NCBI GenBank assembly: GCA_964471235.1
Contig: CAYYGL010000025.1
Span: 1-35,308, forward strand
Length of the DNA stretch: 35,308 bases
From: CAYYGL01 sp964471235
GTDB taxonomy: Bacteria > Calditrichota > Calditrichia > RBG-13-44-9 > J075
Reading direction: 5' to 3'
Position numbers and translations under genes: made by a program. This document shows, one piece after another, positions 24,137 to 31,598 of the stretch; position 1 is the first letter of the stretch, and each line of letters opens with the position of its first letter. The notes beneath the pieces were generated by a model. The model made no database searches, was not told the origin of the DNA, and was given only the letters and a program-made list of their open reading frames with translations.

Positions 24137-24489
24137 CTTGTGCGAAAAATTTCCACCTCCACGTTATCCAGGAATCCGTTCATCGAAACCTGGGGTTTTC
24201 GTACTTTGATCCGGATGGAGTGGATGGCGAATTGTTCCAGAACATGCCGGGCGATTCGTTCTGCCAGGGTCTCCACCAGGGTAAATTTGGTGTTATTGAA
24301 AATCCGAGATATTTGTTGATAGACTTCGCGATAGTTAACGGTATCCTTCAAATTATCCGTTTCAATTGCCCGGCTTAAATCACACTCCATTTCCACATCC
24401 ACTTCAAATTTTTGGCCCAGTTCCCGCTCCGCCTGGTAATAGCCGTGATGAGCATAGAAAATCATATTGTTCAGGCGGATAATTTCCAT
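24133..24489 (-). CDS. folB: Dihydroneopterin aldolase
   Basis: 118 aa, the family length. MEIIRLNNMIFYAHHGYYQAE at the N-terminus contains the conserved HGY/F region, and ETDNLKDTVNYREVY and LVETLAERIARHVL are family blocks. It catalyses the aldol cleavage of dihydroneopterin to hydroxymethyl-dihydropterin, the substrate of FolK encoded next. The start is the ATG at 24489; a GTG one codon upstream is also possible. It begins about 28 bp after the purF stop on the minus strand, so purF-folB-folK-dNK read as one operon. Confidence 0.93.
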   Translation of the reverse strand: MEIIRLNNMIFYAHHGYYQAERELGQKFEVDVEMECDLSRAIETDNLKDTVNYREVYQQISRIFNNTKFTLVETLAERIARHVLEQFAIHSIRIKVRKPQVSMNGFLDNVEVEIFRTR

Positions 24490-24516
24490 CACACCAGTCG
24501 CGTTATCGATTCTTAA

Positions 24517-25944
24517 TTATTTTCCGACTTCTTCACCAACCGGGGTTTCGACACCCATTTGGGATTTCGGAACCGGGTATTTGCCGTTAAAGCAGGCATA
24601 ACAAAATTTGTCGCAAGATTGTACGCATTTCTGTAAATCGTCTATTGCAAGATACTTTAAAGAATCTGCCCCGATGTATTCCTGAATTTCGTCAACAGTC
24701 ATGTTGTTGGCGATCAGTTCGGAAGGATTGGGGGTATCGATGCCGTAATAGCAGGAGAATTTTACCGGTGGGGAGCCAATCCGCAGGTGCACTTCCCGGG
24801 CGCCGGCGCCTTTCAGCATCCGCACCAATTTACGGATGGTGGTGCCACGCACGATGGAGTCATCAACCAATATCACCCGCTTGCCGGTAAAAAAGTCCTT
24901 TAACGGGTTAAATTTCTGGCGCACCGATTCATCCCGGGTATATTGGTCCGGGCGGATGAAGGTTCTGCCCACGTAATGATTTCGGATTAATCCCATCTGA
25001 AAAGGAATATTCTTCGCCAGGGCGTATCCCATGGCAATAAAATTCGCCGAGTCCGGCACCGGTACCACCACATCGCCGATGTCGTCATCATACGCCGCTA
25101 AACGGGCGCCGATCTGTTGCCGCACCTCGTAAACGTATTCCCCAAATTGGTAACTATCCGGGCGGGCAAAGTATATCATTTCAAATACACAATGATGAGG
25201 CTGGGGGGTGGGAAGCGGCTCGGTGGTCAACAACTGGGCATGAAAATGGCTCTGGTAAATTTCCTGTTGCGGGGTGACCACCACAATCTCCCCCGGTTGT
25301 ATTTCCCGCATGGAATCGACCCGCAAAATGTCCAATGCACAGGATTCCGAGGCAAATGCCACATGGTTCCCGCGCTGTCCCATTAACATAGGTCGAAATC
25401 CATTCTCATCCCGAAAGGCATACAGGGTGGAACAGGTTAAAAACACCGCCGAATAAGCGCCTTTGATTTTTTTCATCAATAGACGAATGGCGTCAACAAT
25501 TTCCATATCCTTCCGTTCGTGATAATAGACGATAAATCGCCCCAGGAGTTCGCCGTCATTCTTGGAGGAAAAATGGACGCCTTTTACTCGCAATTCATTG
25601 GCGACTTCGTCGTAATTGACGATATCGCCATTGCTGGCTATGGCATAGATGGGACCGCTGAGGGTTTCAATGATATAAGGCTGGGTATTCTCGATGACCG
25701 CATCACCACGGGTGGGATAGCGCACATGCCCGATAGCCACAGAACCGGAGAGCCGTTCCAGTGTTTCCTCGGGGAAGGCTTCTTTCACATATCCCATGGA
25801 TTTATGTAGCTGAAGTTTTATGCCCTTCGAAACCGCAATGCCGCAGCTTTCCTGCCCCCGATGCTGCTGGGCATATAACATCAACATGACCTGGTTGGCG
25901 GCATCCTTCTCTTCCCGGGAGTAATAACCTGCTATTCCACACAT
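24517..25944 (-). CDS. purF: Amidophosphoribosyltransferase
   Basis: 475 aa from the ATG at 25944. This start gives MCGIAGYY, in which Cys2 becomes the N-terminal nucleophile after Met removal; an upstream ATG at 25953 would leave a short propeptide. PurF starts purine synthesis by transferring the glutamine amide to PRPP. The class II glutamine amidotransferase half shows HRGQESCGI and GHVRYPTRG, and the PRPP-binding loop VILVDDSIVRGTT is at about 360-372. Cysteines in CVFEMIYFARP and in CDKFCYACFNGKYP match the [4Fe-4S]-binding type known from Bacillus subtilis rather than the E. coli type. It heads the purine/folate operon. Confidence 0.96.
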   Translation of the reverse strand: MCGIAGYYSREEKDAANQVMLMLYAQQHRGQESCGIAVSKGIKLQLHKSMGYVKEAFPEETLERLSGSVAIGHVRYPTRGDAVIENTQPYIIETLSGPIYAIASNGDIVNYDEVANELRVKGVHFSSKNDGELLGRFIVYYHERKDMEIVDAIRLLMKKIKGAYSAVFLTCSTLYAFRDENGFRPMLMGQRGNHVAFASESCALDILRVDSMREIQPGEIVVVTPQQEIYQSHFHAQLLTTEPLPTPQPHHCVFEMIYFARPDSYQFGEYVYEVRQQIGARLAAYDDDIGDVVVPVPDSANFIAMGYALAKNIPFQMGLIRNHYVGRTFIRPDQYTRDESVRQKFNPLKDFFTGKRVILVDDSIVRGTTIRKLVRMLKGAGAREVHLRIGSPPVKFSCYYGIDTPNPSELIANNMTVDEIQEYIGADSLKYLAIDDLQKCVQSCDKFCYACFNGKYPVPKSQMGVETPVGEEVGK

Positions 25945-26103
25945 GCTGGGCAACCATCTCTTTATATATAGTTGCAGAAATTAAAACGGCGATAAAATAA
26001 CATTTCTTCACAGGGTATACAAGTTATTTTCAGCGGAGTGATTTTCCGTAAGCGCCGGTACTGCTTCCGTGAATAAATCCCCGGGGAAAAGATGGTAGAA
26101 TTG

Positions 26104-26517
26104 TTAATCTTCCATTGCCTTTTTGGGTTTGTCCGGAATCTCAGCCACATCTTCGGGTATTTCCGGTATCATATCCTCTATATCCAGTTTCTTAAAAATG
26201 GATTGGTTCATGGCGTTCTCTTCCTTTAACCTGCCGCATACCAGCATGCAAATTCCCTGAATGGTGGGGTCTGCAATACGATAATACACATTTAGCCCGT
26301 CTTTCCGGCGTTCTAAAATTCCTTCCCGAGCCATCAGGGTTAGATGCTTACTGATATTTGCCTGCCGTTGACCGGTCAATTCCACCAACCGCATGACGTT
26401 CAATTCATCATGCACCATTAACTGGTTCAAAATTTCTAACCGAATCGGTTCACCCAAAACTTTAAAGCGTTGTGCAATCCGTTCCAATAATATTTTCGGT
26501 AAGGGATGTTTTGCCAT
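26104..26517 (-). CDS. ArsR-family winged-helix repressor
   Basis: 137 aa. The winged helix-turn-helix spans about residues 14-85: FKVLGEPIRLEILNQL, LVELTGQRQANISKHLTLM as recognition helix, and the wing with ERRKDGLNVYYRI. In the helix after the wing two cysteines, C90 and C94 (CMLVC), are four residues apart, a position used for metal or sulfide/thiol sensing in several ArsR members. What it senses here is not known. The C-terminal tail of about 25 residues is acidic and Pro-rich. It is preceded by its own promoter and an inverted-repeat operator, suggesting autorepression. The gene lies 159 bp from purF on the same strand. Confidence 0.9.
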   Translation of the reverse strand: MAKHPLPKILLERIAQRFKVLGEPIRLEILNQLMVHDELNVMRLVELTGQRQANISKHLTLMAREGILERRKDGLNVYYRIADPTIQGICMLVCGRLKEENAMNQSIFKKLDIEDMIPEIPEDVAEIPDKPKKAMED

Positions 26518-26540
26518 CTGAGAAACCTTTTTTTAAAAAA

Positions 26541-26558
26541 AATTGTAATCCAACAATT
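26541..26558 (-). promoter_or_regulatory. Candidate ArsR operator
   Basis: AATTGT and ACAATT form a perfect 6-bp inverted repeat with a 6-bp spacer. It lies between the predicted transcription start and the ArsR start codon, the classical position of an ArsR-type repressor site. A second palindrome, TATATTAATATA at 26565-26576, overlaps the -10 box. Confidence 0.5.
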
Positions 26559-26570
26559 ATTTACTATATT

Positions 26571-26599
26571 AATATATTCCTATAAATGAATACAGACAA
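26571..26599 (-). promoter_or_regulatory. Candidate promoter of the arsR gene
   Basis: On the minus strand TTGTCT (26599-26594) is followed after 17 bp by TATATT (26576-26571). Transcription would start near 26564, just before the operator-like repeat. Confidence 0.5.
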
Positions 26600-27109
26600 G
26601 TGGATTCTTTGTTATCCGAAAGGGAACACCCCCTTTCTTTAAGGAATATCCATTAAGGTTGCTGATGCTCACTTCTATATTTCAGGTATCTTTACTATAC
26701 CCAACTATATCCATCTCAATATTTGGGAGCAATGATACGTTTCTGAAATATTTGCCGCTTTGACGGGGAACACAGCAAGTTTTGGTAAAATACCTTTACA
26801 TCTTGGCGAACCGTTTACCCGTTAACGCAGCCCATAGATTACAGGATGTTACCCACCGGATTGTTGAAATCAGGCAATGGAATGCTTGCGGTTGCCGGAG
26901 AATAGGCGAATGCAATGATCCGGAATGTTTGTGTCATTTCCCCCAATGTATCCCGGAAATTGGGGGAAATGCCGGAAAAAAGTGGATAATAGTAATTCTT
27001 GCCGTGGGGAAAAGAGGAAAATGTGTTGTTTATTAACCAATTGTTTTTACAAAAGAAAGGGGGAGTGGATGAAAAAATAACACCAAAGCGGGGGCGTTTG
27101 GCATGGGGG
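26600..27109. other. Non-coding stretch of about 510 bp between arsR and the ompA promoter
   Basis: It holds two hairpins: GAAAGGG/CCCTTTC (26618-26637) and a perfect 13-bp stem CATTTCCCCCAAT/ATTGGGGGAAATG (26935-26947 with 26959-26971). An 84-codon reading frame from a TTG at 26782 has no ribosome-binding site and is not called. No further structure was recognised. Confidence 0.5.
26935..26971. repeat. Strong 13-bp hairpin upstream of ompA
   Basis: CATTTCCCCCAAT (26935-26947) is exactly complementary to ATTGGGGGAAATG (26959-26971) with an 11-nt loop. No T-run follows on either strand, so it is not an ordinary terminator. Confidence 0.6.
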
Positions 27110-27137
27110 TTGACAGGAAGAAGGTCTGTTATCTTTC
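27110..27137 (+). promoter_or_regulatory. Promoter of the ompA gene
   Basis: TTG (27110-27112) and TATCTTTC (27130-27137) are 17 nt apart, matching a Bacteroidota-style TTG...TAnnTTTG promoter. The start codon follows about 31 bp downstream of it. Confidence 0.55.
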
Positions 27138-27168
27138 ACCGTAAAACAGAGTACAGGAGGAAGTAAAA

Positions 27169-28674
27169 ATGAAACAGTATGTTTTAATTGGGATTGTGGT
27201 GTGGGCGATGTTAACCGTTACCGCTTCCGCTCAATTCAAAGCGGAGAATTTGGGTGGAGGTGCCGGGTATGGTCGTACCTTCAGCCGTACCGACCAGGAT
27301 GGCGATAATGCCGGCGGCAGTTATTTCCGCGCATTTCTGCGCCACAGTTTTTCCGACCATTTCGAAGGGGAAATTGGGGCAGGAATTGCCGCTCAGTTGG
27401 AAGGGGAAAATTACCAGACGACCACCCATCCGTTAGATGTGCGGTTGTTATATCGCCCCTTTATCCGGGAAAATTGGAGTCCTTATTTATATGCCGGGGT
27501 GGGTGCACTCTGGTATAAAATTAATAAGTTGCCCTCTAATCCTTCCAAAGGAATTGACACCAAAGCCTGGACCGGGGTTGTACCGGTAGGGCTGGGGTTA
27601 CAGTTTAAACTATCGGATAATACCTCGTTAGAGCTAACCGGTGGATATCATTACAGTTTTAATGATGATCTGGACGGGGTAGTTGCCGCTGCCAATGATG
27701 CTTTTTTCAATTTTCGGGCGGGGTTAACCATGACCGGCTTTAACTGGAATGCGGATCCGGATGGCGACGGTTTAACCAACCGCCAGGAAAAAAAGCTGGG
27801 CACCAAAATGAAGGTCGCTGATACCGATGGAGACGGTCTGAATGACGGGGATGAAGTGAACAAATACCAGACCAATCCTCTGTTGGCAGACAGCGATAAT
27901 GACGAACTGAACGACCGCGAAGAGGTGATGGTTCACAAAACCAATCCCAACAAAGCCGATAGCGATGATGACGGGTTGACAGATAAACAGGAAGTGGTTA
28001 CCTATGCAACCAATCCTCTAAAAGCGGATACCGATGAAGACGGGTTGAGCGACCGGGATGAGTTGATGACCTACAAATCCGATCCCTTAAACCGTGACAT
28101 GGATAATGACGGTTTAAGCGATGGTGCAGAGGTGCTGGAAAACAAAACCGATTTTTCCAAAGCGGATACCGATGGTGATAACCTGACCGACGGCGATGAA
28201 GTGATGAAATACGGCACGGATCCGTTAAACCCGGATACGGATAACGGAACGGTGACGGATGGTGAGGAAGTGGCGCGTGGTACCAATCCCCTGGCAAAGG
28301 AAGACGATGTGGTACTGGAAGTAAAAGAAGTAGGCGCCAAGATTGTTTTAGAAGGCATTGAATTTGAAACCGGTAAAGCGGATATCACCCCCCAGTCCGA
28401 AGAAATTTTACAGAAAGTATTAGCCACCTTAAAAGCTTATCCGGATATGGTGGTGGAAATTCGGGGGTATACGGATAATACCGGAAACCGGAATTTCAAC
28501 TACACACTCTCACAGCGTCGGGCAGATGCGGTTAAACATTACCTGGTGCAGCATGGGGTGGATGCCTCTCGCATCCGTTCCAAGGGGTATGGTCCCGAGA
28601 ACCCGATTGCGACCAATGCGACCCGGGAAGGTCGGGCGCGCAACCGGCGTATCGAATTTGTAAGGGTGAAATAA
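27169..28674 (+). CDS. OmpA-family outer-membrane protein with TSP3 calcium-binding repeats
   Basis: 501 aa. A signal peptide ends TASA|Q after residue 21. An eight-strand beta-barrel-like domain covers about residues 25-190. From about 196 to 375 follow some eight thrombospondin type 3 repeats, each of about 23 residues with the pattern D-x-D-x-D-G-L-x-D, which bind calcium. The C-terminal OmpA/MotB domain (about 385-501) has GIEFETGKADI and GYTDNTGN with the conserved Asp and NR pattern ARNRRIEFV, the peptidoglycan-binding fold. It anchors the outer membrane to the cell wall and may stiffen with calcium. The start is set by AGGAGGAAG. A terminator follows. Confidence 0.95.
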   Translation: MKQYVLIGIVVWAMLTVTASAQFKAENLGGGAGYGRTFSRTDQDGDNAGGSYFRAFLRHSFSDHFEGEIGAGIAAQLEGENYQTTTHPLDVRLLYRPFIRENWSPYLYAGVGALWYKINKLPSNPSKGIDTKAWTGVVPVGLGLQFKLSDNTSLELTGGYHYSFNDDLDGVVAAANDAFFNFRAGLTMTGFNWNADPDGDGLTNRQEKKLGTKMKVADTDGDGLNDGDEVNKYQTNPLLADSDNDELNDREEVMVHKTNPNKADSDDDGLTDKQEVVTYATNPLKADTDEDGLSDRDELMTYKSDPLNRDMDNDGLSDGAEVLENKTDFSKADTDGDNLTDGDEVMKYGTDPLNPDTDNGTVTDGEEVARGTNPLAKEDDVVLEVKEVGAKIVLEGIEFETGKADITPQSEEILQKVLATLKAYPDMVVEIRGYTDNTGNRNFNYTLSQRRADAVKHYLVQHGVDASRIRSKGYGPENPIATNATREGRARNRRIEFVRVK

Positions 28675-28693
28675 CACACACTTTGGGTTGATG

Positions 28694-28733
28694 AAGAGCA
28701 GTATTCCAACCGCGTTTTCCGAATGCTGCTCTT
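28694..28733 (+). terminator. Terminator of ompA
   Basis: AAGAGCAGTATTC (28694-28706) pairs with GAATGCTGCTCTT (28721-28733), with one G-U pair, and is followed by a short T stretch. Its arms share AAGAGCAGT and ATGCTGCTCTTT with the csp terminator. Confidence 0.7.
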
Positions 28734-29036
28734 TATCGAAATGGGAGGAACACGGCAAAAGTGCAAAGCCTTTGGTTGTTCTTGCTCGAATTCATGCCAA
28801 AACACTCGGTGTGATGAACTGATTGATAGCCCACGTGAGTGGATATCAACCCCTGCGGAGTCTTGCAAATGAGTGTGATGAATGAGAGGAAGATTCGAAA
28901 GCACTTTTGCCGTGTAAATTTAAAGGTAATAAACGATGAAGGGGTATCTTCCAATTGGATGTTCCTGTTCACCGGAAAATATTCAGTTGATTAAAAGGTA
29001 CGGCACCGACGAAAAGATTAAACAGGGAAAAAACAG
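28734..29036. other. Non-coding stretch between ompA and the DUF2780-like gene
   Basis: About 300 bp with no recognisable gene. Several minus-strand reading frames cross it, but they have no ribosome-binding site and look like shadows. I see no clear promoter consensus. Confidence 0.5.
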
Positions 29037-29510
29037 GTGGATTTTTTTATTCTGGAATTTGCGCGACGGTTAGGAAAAGATGAAGAGACCATACGGAAGG
29101 GTATCGGGGCGTTTTTGTCCGGGTTGATGTTGTACCTGAAGGATGAGGATTACGCCCGGATACATGGGAGTGTTCCGGGTGCCAGCGCCATGATTTATCT
29201 TTTCCAGGTTTCCAAATCGATCCTGCCGGCACATCAAAAGTTCTTGTCCTTACACTTTAACGAGCAAAATAATGCCCGGGCTTATCTTCCCATCTTATCC
29301 TTAATGAATTATTTATTTATCGCTGGATTTTCTCAGGAGGAAATTGCCCGATTTATGGCAATGATGGCTCAGTATCTTAACCGTCGTCTTTTGTTCGATG
29401 TCACGGAATTAATCGAACCCTATTTCCCCGGCTTTCATAAATTGATATCCGGTATGAATATCTCCCAAATTTTTCATGAAATCGAATTGGTCCCATCTAA
29501 CCTTAAATAA
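29037..29510 (+). CDS. DUF2780-like small soluble protein
   Basis: 157 aa, started at GTG 29037 with a weak AGGGAAAA upstream. It is all-helical with no signal peptide. The first part has a pattern LGKDEETIRKGIGAFLSGL followed by LKDEDYARIHGSVPGA. The order L-G-x5-A/I-x-x-G-x-G-A-L/F-L then D-x-D-Y/F-x-x-x-x-x-x-x-P-G resembles the DUF2780/VcgC family, whose function is unknown. I match it by motif layout only. It lies 15 bp before an MscS gene whose ribosome-binding site overlaps its stop, so the two are almost certainly one operon. Confidence 0.7.
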   Translation: MDFFILEFARRLGKDEETIRKGIGAFLSGLMLYLKDEDYARIHGSVPGASAMIYLFQVSKSILPAHQKFLSLHFNEQNNARAYLPILSLMNYLFIAGFSQEEIARFMAMMAQYLNRRLLFDVTELIEPYFPGFHKLISGMNISQIFHEIELVPSNLK

Positions 29511-29525
29511 AGGAGGCTAAAAACT

Positions 29526-30365
29526 ATGGATAACTTACAGGGATATACCGACAAAGCGATTGAATTGGTAATGTTGTATGCCCCCAAACTACTCCTGGCA
29601 ATTATTACCCTGCTGATTGGTCTTTGGATCATCAAAATGGTGATGAAATTATTTGACCGTGCCATGGAAAAGGGCAAGGTGGATGTGTCATTACGAAAGT
29701 TTTTGACCAGCTTAACCGGCATTCTGTTAAAGATTTTGTTATTGATTAGTGTGGCATCCATGGTGGGAATTGCTACCACCTCATTTGTTGCCATCATCGG
29801 TGCTGCCGGTCTGGCGGTGGGTTTGGCATTGCAGGGCAGCCTGGCGAATTTTGCCGGCGGGGTGTTGATCCTGCTGTTTAAACCCTACAAAGTGGGTGAT
29901 TTAATCGACGCCCAGGGCTATACCGGTACGGTGCACTCCATCCAGGTGTTCAATACCATTCTCAAGACGCCGGATAATAAAACGATCATCATCCCCAACG
30001 GTGCCATTTCCGGGGGGAGCATCACCAATTTTTCCACTGAACCGACCCGTCGGGTGGATATGGTTTTTGGTATTGGTTATGATGATGATATCAACAAAGC
30101 CAAGATGGTGTTAAACCGCATCATTGCCTCAGATGCCCGGATTCTGAAGGAACCGGCATCCATGGTCGTTCTCTCGGAATTAGCGGATAGCTCGGTGAAT
30201 TTCACGGTGCGGGTCTGGTGTAATGCCGCCGATTACTGGAGCATTTATTTTGATATGCAGGAGCGGGTCAAAACGGAATTTGATAAAGAAGGGCTTTCCA
30301 TTCCTTATCCCCAGCGGGATGTGCATCTGTATGCGGCAAATAACGCCGGGGCACCTGCGAATTAA
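29526..30365 (+). CDS. Small-conductance mechanosensitive channel (MscS family)
   Basis: 279 aa, the size of E. coli MscS. Three transmembrane helices are visible: about 17-40, 60-85 and 90-113. The pore-lining third helix has the Gly/Ala pattern GAAGLAVGLALQGSLANFAG, and the beta domain begins at FKPYKVGD. The channel opens under membrane tension to release solutes on hypo-osmotic shock. The start is preceded by AAGGAGG, 8 nt away, overlapping the stop of the upstream gene. The pairing with a DUF2780-like protein suggests this partner may modify or assist it, an inference from position. Confidence 0.95.
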   Translation: MDNLQGYTDKAIELVMLYAPKLLLAIITLLIGLWIIKMVMKLFDRAMEKGKVDVSLRKFLTSLTGILLKILLLISVASMVGIATTSFVAIIGAAGLAVGLALQGSLANFAGGVLILLFKPYKVGDLIDAQGYTGTVHSIQVFNTILKTPDNKTIIIPNGAISGGSITNFSTEPTRRVDMVFGIGYDDDINKAKMVLNRIIASDARILKEPASMVVLSELADSSVNFTVRVWCNAADYWSIYFDMQERVKTEFDKEGLSIPYPQRDVHLYAANNAGAPAN

Positions 30366-30427
30366 TCTTTTCGAGGTGTGTGGTTAAGCCACACGGTCTT
30401 CCGGTAAGTTGGGAAGGGGGGAACAAG

Positions 30428-30488
30428 CGGCAATCCGATCTCCGATATGTCAGGAAAATGTCATTCAGGTGCGGATTGCCGTTTTATT
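30428..30488 (+). terminator. Terminator after mscS
   Basis: CGGCAATCCG (30428-30437) and CGGATTGCCG (30472-30481) form a perfect 10-bp stem with a 34-nt loop, followed by TTTTATT. A weaker GTGTGG/CCACAC hairpin lies just before it. Confidence 0.6.
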
Positions 30489-30590
30489 ATTTGTTTGGCA
30501 ACTTTACAGTTAAATGATTATTTTTGACGCACAATAGACATTGCAAATGATTTCCATATCTCAACATCAAACAAGTAGAGGAGAGCCATA

Positions 30591-31451
30591 ATGGTGTTTA
30601 AACGATTCGGTATTTCGGTTATGGTTGTGATGATCATCCTTAATATTCACCTGGCAGCGCAGGAAAAAGAAGCGCCCAAGTTCGGCTGGAAAAACGAAAT
30701 TGTCGGCAATTTGAATTTTACCCAGAGCAGTTTCAGTAACTGGTCCCAGGGCGGGGAAGACAGCTGGAACTGGCAATTAGACCTTAATGGGAAATTTGAG
30801 AATGATCAACCCATGTATAACTGGGCAACCACCGGTAAAATTTCTTACGGCAAAACCAAAATTGCCGGTGAGGTCTCCAAAAAAACAACCGATGAAGTGC
30901 ATCTGGAAAGTGTTTTCACCTATAAATTGGGTGTTTATGTGAACCCTTATGTTGCCGTTACCGGGGAAACCCAGCTTTCAGCGGGGTTTGATTTTTCCAG
31001 TGATCCCCGGGTGAAAATTTCAACATTTTTAGATCCCGGGTATTTTACCGAAAGTCTCGGCCTGGGGTATGAGCCGATAAAAGATTTCAAAACCCGTGTG
31101 GGTGTGGCGCTGAAGCAAACGGTTGCTGACCAGTTTGCCGCTCTTTATAGCGATGACCCGGCAACGCTGAACACGGTGGAAACGGTGCGTTCCGAGGCTG
31201 GGATGGAATCGGTCACCGACTTTTCCCGTAAAGTGAGTGAAAATATTCTTTTTACAACCAAACTGGAGCTTTTTTCAAATTTAAAATCGGTTGATGAGGT
31301 GGATGTGCGCTGGGATAACATCCTGGCTGCCAAGGTATCCAAATACATCGCAGTCAGTTTTAATGTTAAATTGTTCTATGATAGAGACATCTCCGTGCAG
31401 CGGCAATTGAAACAAGTTTTGGCGGCCGGTTTAACATATACATTTTTATAA
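30591..31451 (+). CDS. DUF3078-like outer-membrane protein
   Basis: 286 aa. A signal peptide ends at AQEKE near residue 24. After it comes a beta-strand-rich barrel pattern with NFTQSSFSNWSQGGEDSWNW, matching the conserved N/Q-F-x-Q-x-S-x-S-N-W-x-x-G-G-E/D motif of DUF3078, and strands of K-x-x-Y-x-Y/W type to the end (TYTFL, terminal hydrophobic). DUF3078 proteins are Bacteroidota-type outer-membrane proteins of unknown function. The start follows GAGGAGAGCC. It stands alone after the mscS terminator, with 147 bp of spacer to the next gene. Confidence 0.85.
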   Translation: MVFKRFGISVMVVMIILNIHLAAQEKEAPKFGWKNEIVGNLNFTQSSFSNWSQGGEDSWNWQLDLNGKFENDQPMYNWATTGKISYGKTKIAGEVSKKTTDEVHLESVFTYKLGVYVNPYVAVTGETQLSAGFDFSSDPRVKISTFLDPGYFTESLGLGYEPIKDFKTRVGVALKQTVADQFAALYSDDPATLNTVETVRSEAGMESVTDFSRKVSENILFTTKLELFSNLKSVDEVDVRWDNILAAKVSKYIAVSFNVKLFYDRDISVQRQLKQVLAAGLTYTFL

Positions 31452-31598
31452 TTCTTCCTGATTGATTATATTGGCTTATCCCCATCCGGACGATTCAGGG
31501 TGGGGATGGGCTTGTCCCGACATGACCTAGTCAATCAATCACCCCAATCATAAGGGGCAGGCGAAAATTCATCCATAACATCTATCTGAAATGACGCC

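Noticed and set aside
26782..27036. 84-codon Cys-containing frame starting at TTG
   Set aside because: TTG start, no ribosome-binding site, and it contains the 13-bp hairpin at 26935-26971.
31478..31507. Terminator after the DUF3078-like gene
   Set aside because: ATCCCCATCC and GGGTGGGGAT form a 10-bp stem with one G-U pair, but no T-run follows, so it was not called.
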